Below are positions 1-7,972 of a stretch of 36,188 bases of DNA, piece after piece; the stretch's first letter is position 1; each line of letters opens with the position of its first letter. This DNA comes from Mycolicibacterium llatzerense (GTDB taxonomy: Bacteria > Actinomycetota > Actinomycetes > Mycobacteriales > Mycobacteriaceae). Under the pieces are notes generated by a model. It ran no database searches, was not told where the DNA came from, and saw only the letters and a program-made list of their open reading frames with translations. The stretch spans positions 1 through 36,188 of the forward strand of contig NZ_JXST01000052.1 of NCBI RefSeq assembly GCF_000878195.1, read 5' to 3'. A program made the translations under genes and the position numbers.

Positions 1-93
1 ATCGGTGGAACCGACGCCCCACTGCATGACATTGAACGCCTACCGGAGATCGATCAAGAGTTGTTGCCTAGCAACACCTTTGGCGAATTCTAG
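1..93 (+). CDS. 3' end of an unidentified protein-coding gene (partial)
   Basis: Frame 1 stays open from the window edge to a TAG stop at 91-93, giving the last 30 residues of a protein that begins outside the window. The tail is acidic and hydrophilic, ending in SNTFGEF. I recognise no family in it. It is less GC-rich than the following gene, and an open frame of 30 codons can occur by chance, so the call is tentative. It could equally be non-coding flank of the nuclease-like gene at 128. Confidence 0.3.
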   Translation: MGGTDAPLHDIERLPEIDQELLPSNTFGEF

Positions 94-127
94 CCACCGG
101 GTCCACTTAAGCAGATAAGCAGTACAT

Positions 128-1411
128 GTGTTCGAAGTATTGGCGGCGATCGATCCCGACGCCGGTGAGGCGGCTCTGCGGGATCAGCTCGTTGAACTCG
201 AACGGCTCAAAGGACTGGTGGCCGCGCAGCAGGTGCGGGTGACCGCGGCATGGGACGCGGTCCGGCAGGCCGGCGGTGGGGCTTCGCGGCGAGGCCTGGG
301 TACCGAGATCGGGCTGGCCCGGCGTCAGTCGCCGCACCAGGGCAAGCAGTATCTGGCCACGGCCCGAATGCTGTCCACGGACATGCCGCACACCCTGGCC
401 GCACTCGAATCCGGGGCGCTGCCGGAGTGGCGGGCCGGGCTGATCTGCCGCGAAGCGGCCTGCCTGTCGACGGCTGATCGGGCGGAGCTGGATGCCCAGA
501 TGTGCGCCGATCCCCGGGAGCTCGAAGGCCTCGGCGACAAGAAGATCACGGCTCGGGCCAAGCGCATCGCGTATCGGCTCGACCACGAAGCCGTGCTGGA
601 CAAGATTCGGCAAGCCCTGAGCGGGCGCCGGGTGACCGTCCGACCCGCACCCGACGCGATGGCGTACCTGACGGTGCTGCTGCCGGTGGTCGAGGCCTAC
701 GAGACGCACGGGGCGTTGAAGGCCGCTGCCGGCGAGGCCGCACGCGATGGCAGCGCCGATGGGCGGACCCGCAGCCAGATCATGGCCGACACCGTCGTCG
801 AACGCGTCACCGGCCGTGCGGCGGCATCGCCGACCCCGGTGGCGGTCAACCTGGTGCTGTCCGACGAGACCTTGCTCGCCGGTGGCTCCGAACCGGCGGA
901 GTTGCCCGGCTATGGCCCGATCCCGGCACCCCTGGCCCGCCAACTCATCGAACGTGCCGTCCTCGACGAGCAGTCCGAGGCATCCCTGCGGCGGCTGTAC
1001 GCCCAACCCGCCACCGGCAATCTGGTCGCGATGGAATCGAAGTCCCGGACCTTCCCCAAAGGTCTCGCCCGGTTCATCGCCACCCGCGACCAAACCTGCC
1101 GCACTCCGTACTGCAACGCTCCGGTCCGGCATCTCGACCACATCACCCCGCATGCGCACCACGGACCTACCGCCGGCCATAACGGCCAGGGCCTGTGCGA
1201 GCACTGCAATTACGTCAAAGAAGAACCCGGCTGGCACTCCCGTGCCAGCTATGACCGGTACGGCCGCCACACGACAGAGCTCACCACGCCGACCGGCGCG
1301 GTCTATACCTCGACCGCGCCGCCGATGCCGAGCGGATTGCAGATCCTGACCCGCCGGGTCCACCTCGCGATCATCGACAAGGGATCGCGTCCGCGGGTTC
1401 TGCGTGACTAG
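128..1411 (+). CDS. DUF222 / HNH endonuclease domain protein (13E12 repeat family)
   Basis: A 427-residue protein with the two-part layout of the mycobacterial 13E12 family: an N-terminal helical DUF222 region (about residues 10-290) and a C-terminal HNH nuclease domain (about 320-385). The HNH core is visible as paired cysteines in TCRTPYC, the catalytic HLDH, a downstream Asn, and a second Cys pair in LCEHCNYVK followed by PGW. GTG at 128 is the only reasonable start, because an in-frame TAA lies at 116-118. There is no good Shine-Dalgarno sequence. Members are often present in several copies per mycobacterial genome and are sometimes linked to mobile DNA, but their function is not established. 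Length and domain completeness suggest an intact gene; nuclease activity is inferred from the motif only. Confidence 0.9.
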   Translation: MFEVLAAIDPDAGEAALRDQLVELERLKGLVAAQQVRVTAAWDAVRQAGGGASRRGLGTEIGLARRQSPHQGKQYLATARMLSTDMPHTLAALESGALPEWRAGLICREAACLSTADRAELDAQMCADPRELEGLGDKKITARAKRIAYRLDHEAVLDKIRQALSGRRVTVRPAPDAMAYLTVLLPVVEAYETHGALKAAAGEAARDGSADGRTRSQIMADTVVERVTGRAAASPTPVAVNLVLSDETLLAGGSEPAELPGYGPIPAPLARQLIERAVLDEQSEASLRRLYAQPATGNLVAMESKSRTFPKGLARFIATRDQTCRTPYCNAPVRHLDHITPHAHHGPTAGHNGQGLCEHCNYVKEEPGWHSRASYDRYGRHTTELTTPTGAVYTSTAPPMPSGLQILTRRVHLAIIDKGSRPRVLRD

Positions 1412-1467
1412 CCAAATGTGTGGCGACTCACGGCAACGGATTGCGCGTGGCGGCGCATGATGAAGTC

Positions 1468-1854
1468 ATGGACGGTGTGCTGTTCTTCGACGGCAAGTGT
1501 GGGATGTGTACCCGCGCGCGTAACGCGCTGCTGCGGATGAATCGCACCGGTCGGGTCCGCACCGAACCACTGCAGAAGCCCGGCACCGCCGAGCGACTCG
1601 GTGTGGCACCGGAACATCTCATGGAATCGGTGTGGTGGCTGGATTCGTCCGGTGACGTGTTCGGCGGTGCGAAGGCGGCCAACGCGGCGCTGTCCGCAGC
1701 CCTGGGCACTCGGTTGCCGTTGTGGGTTTACGCCATTCCGGGAGTCGGTGCGCTCCAGGAGCGTGTCTACCGTTGGATCGCCACGCATCGTTACCACTTC
1801 CGTGGCGTCACGCCGTGGTGCGAATCCGCACCGTCGGAGTGTGTTTCAGCCTAG
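1468..1854 (+). CDS. DCC-family thiol-disulfide oxidoreductase (DUF393)
   Basis: A 128-residue protein that starts almost directly with the family signature: a hydrophobic strand, then FFDGKCGMC, the D-x-x-C-x-x-C motif that gives the DCC family its name. The rest (VWWLDSSGDVFGGAKAANAAL, then a hydrophobic LWVYAIPGVG segment and a C-terminal RYHFRG) is typical of DUF393 proteins, which are predicted thioredoxin-like redox proteins. I chose ATG 1468 because it places the CxxC at residues 11-14, as is usual. An in-frame GTG at 1420 would add 16 residues of low-complexity sequence. The 3' end overlaps the convergent SDR gene by 9 bases. The substrate is unknown. Confidence 0.85.
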   Translation: MDGVLFFDGKCGMCTRARNALLRMNRTGRVRTEPLQKPGTAERLGVAPEHLMESVWWLDSSGDVFGGAKAANAALSAALGTRLPLWVYAIPGVGALQERVYRWIATHRYHFRGVTPWCESAPSECVSA

Positions 1855-2745
1855 CTGCGCCATCGCGCGGTACCCCTCGGCGGCGCTGGGGTACCGGGGC
1901 CGCCAGCCCGAAACATCACGAAAGCGCTTGTTGCTCACGCGAAGTGATCGCGTTATGGACGTAAGCCGGTCACCGAGCAGAAGTCCAACTCGTCCCGGCC
2001 CACTGATCCAGATGCGGCGCCCGACGGCTGCAGCGCAGGCGTCCGCATATTCGCGTTTGGTCAGCGGAGTGTCGTCGACGATGTTGTACGTGCCACCGGG
2101 GACCGCGAGCGCAGCGACGACGGCATTCGCCGCATCCGCGACGTGGATCGACGAGATGTAGGTACTGCTTCGGCCCGGGACAAACCCGATGTGCCACTTG
2201 GCCATCTCGAGGATCTGTTCACTGTGCGCGGCGTGCGGACCGTAGAACACCCCGAACCGAAGGATCGTCGATTGCTCGCCGAACCGTCGCGCGCTGGCTT
2301 CAGCGGCGTGGTTGCCACGCGTGATGGGGTAGTGGTCGACGGGCTGGTCTTCGTCGACCCAGTCGCTTCCGCCGTCGCGGTAGATCATCACGACAGATTC
2401 TTGAATCAGCCTCTGTACACCCGCATCTCGCGCGGCGTCGACCACGGTGGCGGAGCCCGCCGAACGCACCCGTTCGCATTCTGCCCACGCCGATTTGCGG
2501 ATGAACGCCGTCGTCGAAGGGAGCGCTGATGCCAGGTTGACCACCGCATCGTGGCCGCCGAATGCGCCGGCCAATCCGCGGCGGTCGAACAGCGACACCG
2601 AAACCGGTTCGGCGCCTTGGCTCCGCAACACTGCGGCCTTGGCATCGCCGCGGGCCAGAGCGGTGACGGAGTGGCCGGCAGCGACCAGTGCGGGGACGGT
2701 ATGGGTGCCGATGGCACCGGTGCCTCCGGTCACGAACACCCGCAT
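1846..2745 (-). CDS. NAD(P)-dependent epimerase/dehydratase family protein (atypical extended SDR)
   Basis: A 299-residue Rossmann protein. The N-terminus carries a dinucleotide-binding loop GGTGAIG (residues 7-13), then an HDAVVNLAS strand (65-73), as in NAD-dependent epimerases and nucleoside-diphosphate-sugar-like SDRs. The catalytic region is unusual. The tyrosine candidate Y139 in HYPITRGN is followed four residues later by Arg, not the Lys of YxxxK. The enzyme may therefore be an atypical SDR with altered or no redox activity. It is the last gene of the leftward AarF-P450-SDR unit. Its ATG shares one base with the P450 stop (TGATG), implying translational coupling. The linkage suggests action on the product or substrate of the P450, but the substrate cannot be read from the sequence. 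Confidence 0.85.
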   Translation of the reverse strand: MRVFVTGGTGAIGTHTVPALVAAGHSVTALARGDAKAAVLRSQGAEPVSVSLFDRRGLAGAFGGHDAVVNLASALPSTTAFIRKSAWAECERVRSAGSATVVDAARDAGVQRLIQESVVMIYRDGGSDWVDEDQPVDHYPITRGNHAAEASARRFGEQSTILRFGVFYGPHAAHSEQILEMAKWHIGFVPGRSSTYISSIHVADAANAVVAALAVPGGTYNIVDDTPLTKREYADACAAAVGRRIWISGPGRVGLLLGDRLTSITRSLRVSNKRFRDVSGWRPRYPSAAEGYRAMAQLG

Positions 2746-3896
2746 CAGCGGAACACCACCGGCAACGTCTGGGGCCCGCGGACGGCCGGCGTATCCCGCC
2801 AGGTAGCGGCCCCGCTCACATCAGGTTGGCGGGCAACGACTTCCCGCAGCGCCACGGTCAATTCCAGTTGGGCCAGGGCGGAACCCAGGCAGTAGTGCGC
2901 TCCGTATCCGAAGGCCACGGGCGCTGGGCCGGTGCGGTCCACGCGGAAGCGGCCGGGCTCCTCGAACACCGCCGGGTCACGATTGGCGGCCGCCACCACG
3001 ACGACGACGCTGTCTCCGGCTGCGATATCGACGCCGCCCAGCTGGTGGTCCTCGGTGGCGGTACGCACCGTCGACTGCACGGGACCGTCGAGCCGCAGCA
3101 GTTCGGTGATGACCGCCCCGTCCACGGTGTCGACCCGTTCATCCGCCAGCCGAATAAGCCCCGCGCCAAGGAGATTCGCCGTGGTCTCGTGTCCGGCGAC
3201 CGCGATCAGGATGGCCGTCACCACGACGTCCTCGAGGGACAGCTCGGGATCGGTGGCGATGAAGCTGAACAGGTCGTCGCCGGGATGCGCCCGGCGGTCG
3301 GCGGCGAGTGGCAGGAACTCCGCCATCAACGCGGCGGCCGCGCCGAACCCCTCTGCCACCTCCACGGGATCGGCCAGGGTGCCGAGCATCCGGATGATCG
3401 ACGGCGACAGTTCACGCAGAGACGCCGCATGCGCCGGATCGAGCGCGAGCCATTCGCCGACCACCGCGATCGGTAGGGGCAGGGCGATCTGCGACATGAA
3501 ATCAAACGGCTCGCCGGTGGGCGCCTGCGCGATGACCTCGGCGGCGATCGTCTCCACACCCTCGGTCAATCCGGCCACCGTGCTGCGCGTGAACGCGTCC
3601 CGGACCGCGCCGCGCAGCCGGTCGTGATCGGCGCCGTCGGTGAAAAGCATTGAAGCCTTGGTGAATTCCGGTGCCATCATCGTCATCGATGCGCGCGCCA
3701 CGGGGTTGGCCAGCGGATCGCTGGTCCAGCCGGACCCGCCGAGCACCTGTCGGGCCGCGTCGTAGCCGAGCACCAGCCAACCTTGGGCGACGTTGTCCCA
3801 TACGACATCACCGTCGCACCGGCGGGCCTCGTAGAAGGGATAGGGGTCAGCGGCGTCCCAGGGCAGCCGGGCCGCTGCGACGTCGTCAGGCGACAT
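2745..3896 (-). CDS. cytochrome P450
   Basis: A 383-residue soluble bacterial P450, a heme-thiolate monooxygenase needing ferredoxin/reductase partners that are not encoded nearby. Landmarks are in order: the I-helix oxygen-activation motif AGHETT (234-239), the K-helix ExxR (E265-R268, ELLR), the meander region with NRDP and the FEEPGRFRVDR segment, and the heme loop FGYGAHYCLG with the axial Cys at residue 336. There is no membrane anchor. It overlaps the AarF gene upstream by 11 bases and the SDR downstream by one base, so the three are probably co-transcribed. I cannot assign a CYP family. The mycobacterial setting makes lipid, sterol or terpenoid substrates plausible, but that is inference only. 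Confidence 0.95.
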   Translation of the reverse strand: MSPDDVAAARLPWDAADPYPFYEARRCDGDVVWDNVAQGWLVLGYDAARQVLGGSGWTSDPLANPVARASMTMMAPEFTKASMLFTDGADHDRLRGAVRDAFTRSTVAGLTEGVETIAAEVIAQAPTGEPFDFMSQIALPLPIAVVGEWLALDPAHAASLRELSPSIIRMLGTLADPVEVAEGFGAAAALMAEFLPLAADRRAHPGDDLFSFIATDPELSLEDVVVTAILIAVAGHETTANLLGAGLIRLADERVDTVDGAVITELLRLDGPVQSTVRTATEDHQLGGVDIAAGDSVVVVVAAANRDPAVFEEPGRFRVDRTGPAPVAFGYGAHYCLGSALAQLELTVALREVVARQPDVSGAATWRDTPAVRGPQTLPVVFR

Positions 3897-5301
3897 GATC
3901 GTCCGTCCCGTGCGGCAGTCCGCGGCGCTTGACCCACGCCTCGTGTTCGAGGCCCAGATCGGTGACGGGCGCTGCGACGCCGTCCATTTCGTCCAGCATC
4001 CCGCGGGCGTGGAAGGTGGCGTTCAGTGCGGTGAAAATCGCATTCATCGACAGGTTCAGGCGCGAGAAGAACACGAAATCGGCGGGCACTCTGATGTGCC
4101 GCATGGGGTGGTCGGCCTCGCGGACGTCCAGCATCGAGGCGATGGCGCGCCGCGATGCCTCGTCGGTGTAGGTCACCGGCTGCGGCGCCAGGATCTCGTA
4201 GATGATGCCCTCCCACCAGCGATAGGCATCGTCGGCGGTCAGTACCGAATCGGTTGCGAAGAAATCACTTTCGACCATGCTCGACCGCAGGTCGTCGCGG
4301 CGCCCTTCGACCGCGCAGCGCATCAGGTTCACGATGCGCCGGCGCTGATCTTCGGGAAGGACCTTCGCGCAACCGAAGTCGACGAATCCGACGGTGCCGT
4401 CGCGGCCGAATCGGTAGTTGCCCGGGTGCGGGTCGGCGTGGAACAGATGGCCGTGCCGGTAGGAGCCGGTGACGAACCGCGCGATCACTTCGGACCACGT
4501 GTCCTTGGTGTTCTGGTCGGCGTCTTGCGCTGCGCCCCAGTTCAATCCGTCGAGGTACGTCATGGTCAGGACGCGGTCGCCGGATGCCTCGCCGATCAGT
4601 TCGGGCACGCGAACGTACGGGTGATCCCGCCAGAGCTCGCTGAACGCGGTGATATGGGTGGCTTCCCGGCGGTAGTCGATCTCCTCGGAGATGCGTTCGG
4701 ATATCTCGGCGGCAATCGGGGCGACGTCGGGCAGGATCGCGCCGAGCGTGCTGGCCGCGCCGGCCGCGAATCGAAACATGGTCGCCAGCAGCTCGGTGTT
4801 CGACAGATCGTCGCGAATCGCTTGCGCCACACCGGGGTACTGAATCTTCACCGCGACGTCACGGCCGTCGTGCAGGACGGCCCGGTGGACCTGTCCGATG
4901 GATGCGGCCGCCATCGGTTCGTCGGAGAACGACGCGAACACCGCGGAGATCGGGCGGCCCAGGTCGTCCTCGACGATGCGCCGGGCCAGGGCCGAATCCA
5001 TCGGCGGTGCATCGGCCTGCAGCCGGGTCAGGGCCCGCTGGTACGGCGAGAGTTCGCCGGCGCCAATCGCATTGGCGTCGACCATGGACATCAGCTGGCC
5101 GGCCTTCATCAACACGCCTTTGGAGTGGCCGAGGAGTTCGGCGTACTGCTCTGCGGTGCGCTCGTGGAACCGTTCGACCGCGCCGGTGTTGCCGGCCCTC
5201 TCCTGCAGCGCCGCGACCATCCGCCCACCCGCGGCGCGGGCGGTGAAGCCGGCGACCGGCATGGTGCGGCGGATACGTCCGCGCGGCACATTTCCGGCCA
5301 T
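3886..5301 (-). CDS. AarF/ABC1/UbiB family atypical protein kinase-like ATPase
   Basis: A 471-residue protein of the ABC1/UbiB family (atypical kinases that support lipid or quinone metabolism in other organisms). All family hallmarks are present: the KxGQ motif (KAGQ, 66-69), the alanine-rich AAAS loop (131-134) that replaces the glycine-rich loop, the ATP-binding Lys of VAVK (152), the EEIDYRREA segment (206-214), the catalytic HADPHPGN loop (288-295) and the metal-binding DFG (308-310). ATG 5301 has a good ribosome site, GGAGG four bases upstream. It is the first gene of the leftward unit with the P450 and SDR. A promoter-like TTGACT-N17-TATATT lies about 36-64 bases upstream. What it phosphorylates or extracts is unknown. 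Confidence 0.92.
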   Translation of the reverse strand: MAGNVPRGRIRRTMPVAGFTARAAGGRMVAALQERAGNTGAVERFHERTAEQYAELLGHSKGVLMKAGQLMSMVDANAIGAGELSPYQRALTRLQADAPPMDSALARRIVEDDLGRPISAVFASFSDEPMAAASIGQVHRAVLHDGRDVAVKIQYPGVAQAIRDDLSNTELLATMFRFAAGAASTLGAILPDVAPIAAEISERISEEIDYRREATHITAFSELWRDHPYVRVPELIGEASGDRVLTMTYLDGLNWGAAQDADQNTKDTWSEVIARFVTGSYRHGHLFHADPHPGNYRFGRDGTVGFVDFGCAKVLPEDQRRRIVNLMRCAVEGRRDDLRSSMVESDFFATDSVLTADDAYRWWEGIIYEILAPQPVTYTDEASRRAIASMLDVREADHPMRHIRVPADFVFFSRLNLSMNAIFTALNATFHARGMLDEMDGVAAPVTDLGLEHEAWVKRRGLPHGTDDHVA

Positions 5302-5315
5302 TGCGCCTCCAAGCG

Positions 5316-5365
5316 TTGTATGGTGACCTAGTACGAAATATATGACCCTTCTTATATGCAGTCAA
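5316..5365. promoter_or_regulatory. Overlapping divergent promoters between tetR-like gene and the AarF-P450-SDR unit
   Basis: This AT-rich patch in a GC-rich genome contains two sigma-A-like promoters that overlap. On the minus strand, TTGACT (5360-5365) is followed by a 17-base spacer and TATATT (5337-5342), pointing at the AarF gene. On the plus strand, TTGTAT (5316-5321), a 17-base spacer and TATATG (5339-5344) point at the TetR gene. The two -10 elements share bases 5339-5342. An imperfect ATATA...TATAT inverted repeat lies in the core. A repressor bound here would block both directions, the usual arrangement for a divergent TetR regulator. Elements were found by eye. Confidence 0.5.
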
Positions 5366-5384
5366 TGGTGGGAGTCAATGGTGG
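5360..5384 (+). repeat. Tandem 12-bp direct repeat at the tetR start codon
   Basis: The 12-mer AGTCAATGGTGG occurs at 5360-5371 and again at 5373-5384, one base apart. The first copy holds the minus-strand -35 hexamer (TTGACT). The second holds the ATG of the TetR gene, with GGGAG from the junction acting as its ribosome site. It looks like a recent 13-bp duplication that built the start region, or possibly a pair of regulator half-sites. Confidence 0.8.
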
Positions 5385-5992
5385 AAACCTCGACCAAGGA
5401 ACGGACCAGGGAACGTCTGGTCACCGAGGCCATGCGGTTGTTCAGCGAGCAGGGCTACAAGGCCACCAGCATCACTGCGATCGAGAAAGCCGCCGGCCTG
5501 GTGCCCGGCTGCGGCGCGCTGTACAACCACTTCAAGACCAAAGAGGCCCTGCTGGCGGCAGGCATCGACCGGCAGCTGGACCGGCGGCGGGCGATGCACG
5601 ACATCAGCGCGCTGTTCGCCGGTGAGGGGGAGCTGCGGACGGAACTCACGCTGCTCGGCCGGTATGTGCTCAGTGTGCTGAACCAGGAAAGCCAGTTCCT
5701 GCAGGTCGCGGCTCGCACTCCGGCGGACCAGTCGGACCGGCTGAACGCCGCCTATGCCGCCCTGGTCGACGGCCTGTACAGCGAACTGGCCGACTGGATC
5801 GGGGGCTGCGCGCCCGGCCTCGAACAGGTCGAGGCCAGGCGGATCGCAGTGGTCGGGGTCAACGCACTGCTGGGCAAGCAGGCGACGCGCGTCGTCTTTC
5901 TTGCCCCGCAGGCGGACACCCCGGATGAGGAGTACATCGCGGACTGGACCGCGATGCTGGCGGGCCGGATCGAAGCGGCCCGAACTGCTTAG
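5378..5992 (+). CDS. TetR/AcrR family transcriptional regulator
   Basis: A 204-residue TetR-type repressor. The N-terminus shows the classical three-helix DNA-binding domain: RERLVTEAMRLFSEQGYKATSITAIEKAAG, then the recognition segment ending in ALYNHFKTKEALL (about residues 10-58). The remaining, mostly helical part would be the ligand-binding and dimer domain. I chose ATG 5378 because GGGAG lies five bases upstream and the helix-turn-helix begins at the usual distance. An in-frame start at 5342 would add 12 residues lying inside the predicted promoter. It is transcribed away from the AarF-P450-SDR unit and is the natural candidate for its local regulator. The inducer is unknown. Confidence 0.9.
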   Translation: MVETSTKERTRERLVTEAMRLFSEQGYKATSITAIEKAAGLVPGCGALYNHFKTKEALLAAGIDRQLDRRRAMHDISALFAGEGELRTELTLLGRYVLSVLNQESQFLQVAARTPADQSDRLNAAYAALVDGLYSELADWIGGCAPGLEQVEARRIAVVGVNALLGKQATRVVFLAPQADTPDEEYIADWTAMLAGRIEAARTA

Positions 5993-6023
5993 TGCTCTTC
6001 AGCAGCGAGCAGCTCAGTGCTCT
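5991..6023 (+). repeat. Direct repeat AGTGCTCTTC spanning the ppa 3' end
   Basis: AGTGCTCTTC occurs at about 5991-6000, just after the TetR stop, and again at 6014-6023, where it encodes the last residues and stop of ppa on the minus strand. Read on the minus strand, the outer copy gives GAA GAG CAC TAA, a second version of the Glu-Glu-His-stop end. It looks like a small duplication of the gene terminus. No T-run or convincing terminator hairpin is present. Confidence 0.55.
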
Positions 6024-6502
6024 TCGGTCTCGAACCGGGCGATCGAGCGGGCCAGCTCTTCTTCGGCCTCTTTACGACCGACCCAGTCGGCGGCCTTGAC
6101 GAACTTGCCGGGCTCCAGGTCCTTGTAGTGCACGAAGAAGTGCTTGATGGCGTCCAGCTCGAACTGCGAGATGTCGCCCAGGTCCTGGATGTGGTCCCAG
6201 CGCGGGTCGCCGGCGGGCACGCACAGCAGCTTGTCGTCGCCGCCGGCCTCGTCGGTCATCTTGAACATGGCGACCGGGCGGGCGTCGACGATGCAGCCCG
6301 GGAAGACCGACTCGGTGAGCAGCACCAGCGCGTCCAGCGGGTCGCCGTCCTCGCCGAGGGTGTTCTCGAAGAACCCGTAGTCGGTGGGGTAGCCCATGGG
6401 GGTGAACAGGTAGCGGTCGAGCTTCACTCGGCCGGTCTCGTGGTCCACTTCGTACTTGTTGCGCGAACCCTTGGGGATCTCGATGACGACTTCGTGCTCC
6501 AC
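6014..6502 (-). CDS. ppa: inorganic pyrophosphatase (family I, soluble)
   Basis: A 162-residue cytoplasmic enzyme that hydrolyses pyrophosphate to two phosphates, pulling biosynthetic reactions forward. The family I signature with its three metal-binding aspartates is clear in EDGDPLDALVL, and other conserved blocks are IEIPKGSRNKYEVDH, YPTDYGF, DDKLLCVP and the C-terminal HYKDLEPGKFVK. I chose GTG at 6502 because AAGGAG lies seven bases upstream and the protein then begins VEHEVVIEIPKG, matching mycobacterial Ppa length. The longer frame to 6541 would add 13 unconserved residues. It is divergent from dacB, as in M. tuberculosis (from memory). The C-terminus EEH is echoed in a short repeat beyond the stop. 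Confidence 0.97.
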   Translation of the reverse strand: MEHEVVIEIPKGSRNKYEVDHETGRVKLDRYLFTPMGYPTDYGFFENTLGEDGDPLDALVLLTESVFPGCIVDARPVAMFKMTDEAGGDDKLLCVPAGDPRWDHIQDLGDISQFELDAIKHFFVHYKDLEPGKFVKAADWVGRKEAEEELARSIARFETEEH

Positions 6503-6539
6503 CGGGAGGCTCCTTAGCTCTGTGCTGATAACCGGGTAC

Positions 6540-6560
6540 ACCTTAGACGAGCGATACCCT
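6540..6560. promoter_or_regulatory. Divergent -10 elements for ppa (minus) and dacB (plus)
   Basis: Two TANNNT hexamers lie back to back in the 99-base gap. TAAGGT on the minus strand (6540-6545) faces ppa and would give a leader of roughly 30 bases. TACCCT on the plus strand (6555-6560) faces dacB and ends five bases before an in-frame GTG at 6566. No strong -35 is visible for either, which is common in mycobacterial promoters. Confidence 0.4.
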
Positions 6561-6601
6561 GCTCAGTGACATCCGACTACACGGAGCAGTTCAGGAGCAG
6601 C

Positions 6602-7972
6602 ATGCGGCCCACCCGGTGGCGCCGATCGACCCACTTGGTGATCGGTGTGGCAGTTCTGGTGCTGGTTGCCGCGCTGGTGGCGGCGGCCGCGGTGATGACG
6701 CGGCATGAGGCCGTCCCGGCGGCCGGCTCGAACGTCAAGCCGCAACCTGCGCTTGTCACGGCCCAACCTGGGGTGCAGCCGGTCTCCGACGCCGCGGCGC
6801 AACCGGTGCCCGCGCAGCTGGCGGCCGTGCTGGCGCCGCTGGCGGCCAACCCGAATCTCGGCATGCTGGGCGGCCGGATCACCGATGCCCTGACCGGGAC
6901 GCAGCTGTGGGCGCAAGGCGCGAACATTCCCCTGCAGCCCGCGTCCACCAACAAGACGCTGACGGCAGCCGCGGCGCTGCTCACCCTCGATCGCAACGCC
7001 CGGCTGACCACGACGGTCGTGTCGGGTGACACCCCGGGCGTGGTGGTGCTCAAGGGCGGCGGCGACCCGACGCTGTCCGCGGCGCCGCCTGGCACCGACA
7101 CCTGGTACGGCGATGCGGCCCGTATTTCTGACCTGGCTGACCAGGTCCGCAAGGCGGGCGTCACCCCCACCGCCGTTCAGGTCGACGTCAGCCTCTACTC
7201 CGGCCCGACGATGGCGCCGGGCTGGGACGTCGCCGACATCGAGGGCGGCGACTGGGCCCCGATCCAGTCGGTGATGGTCGACGCCGGTCGCGTCCAGCCC
7301 ACGACCGTGGAGTCCAAACGGTCGACCACCCCGGCCCTTGACGCCGGCCGCGCCCTGGCCGCGGCGCTGCGGGTCGACCCCGCCAACGTGACGGTCCGCA
7401 CCACACCGGCTGCCGGCCAGCAGATCGGCGCGGTGCAGTCCCCGCCGCTGATCGAGCGGCTGCGCGAGATGATGTGGGCGTCGGACAACGTGATGGCCGA
7501 GTCGATCGGCCGTGAGGTCGCCGCCGCGGTGAACCAGCCGGAGAGTTTCGACGGCGGCGTACGTGCCGTCCTCGGCCAGTTGTCGAAAGCGGGACTGACC
7601 ACTTCGGGTGCGACGCTGTTCGACGCCAGCGGCCTGTCGGTCAACGACCGGCTCACCGCAGCCGTCCTGGACGACGTCGTCAACGCCGCGGCGGGCAACA
7701 GCGAGCCCCGGCTACGGCCGCTGCTCGACGTGCTGCCGATCGCCGGCGGCAGCGGCACGCTGTGGAACCGCTACGTCGACACTCCGTCTGCCGGATATCT
7801 GCGGGCCAAGACCGGCTCGCTGACCGGGACCAATGCGCTGGCGGGCATCGTCACCGACCAGAGCGGACGGGTCCTGACCTTCGCGCTGATCTCGAACAAC
7901 GCCGGTCCGGAGGGACGTACCGCGCTCGACGCCCTGGCCGCGGCGTTGCGGCCCTGCGGGTGCGGCTCGTGA
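6602..7972 (+). CDS. dacB: D-alanyl-D-alanine carboxypeptidase / penicillin-binding protein 4 family
   Basis: A 456-residue envelope enzyme of the PBP4 (peptidase S13) family, trimming or cleaving peptidoglycan stem-peptide cross-links. An arginine-rich N-terminus and a hydrophobic segment (about 11-31) form a signal anchor, followed by a Pro/Ala-rich linker. The three penicillin-binding motifs are complete and correctly spaced: SxxK as STNK (115-118, nucleophile Ser115), SxN as SDN (294-296), and KTG (403-405). I prefer ATG 6602 (AGGAG four bases upstream, start MRPTRW as I recall for the M. tuberculosis homologue). An in-frame GTG at 6566 could serve as a leaderless start because a TACCCT -10 ends five bases before it. 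The downstream metalloprotease overlaps it by four bases (GTGA). Confidence 0.93.
   Translation: MRPTRWRRSTHLVIGVAVLVLVAALVAAAAVMTRHEAVPAAGSNVKPQPALVTAQPGVQPVSDAAAQPVPAQLAAVLAPLAANPNLGMLGGRITDALTGTQLWAQGANIPLQPASTNKTLTAAAALLTLDRNARLTTTVVSGDTPGVVVLKGGGDPTLSAAPPGTDTWYGDAARISDLADQVRKAGVTPTAVQVDVSLYSGPTMAPGWDVADIEGGDWAPIQSVMVDAGRVQPTTVESKRSTTPALDAGRALAAALRVDPANVTVRTTPAAGQQIGAVQSPPLIERLREMMWASDNVMAESIGREVAAAVNQPESFDGGVRAVLGQLSKAGLTTSGATLFDASGLSVNDRLTAAVLDDVVNAAAGNSEPRLRPLLDVLPIAGGSGTLWNRYVDTPSAGYLRAKTGSLTGTNALAGIVTDQSGRVLTFALISNNAGPEGRTALDALAAALRPCGCGS

Noticed and set aside
3895..5331. Plus-strand open frame opposite the AarF gene (478 codons)
   Set aside because: The minus-strand product has every ABC1 motif; the plus frame has none and no ribosome site.
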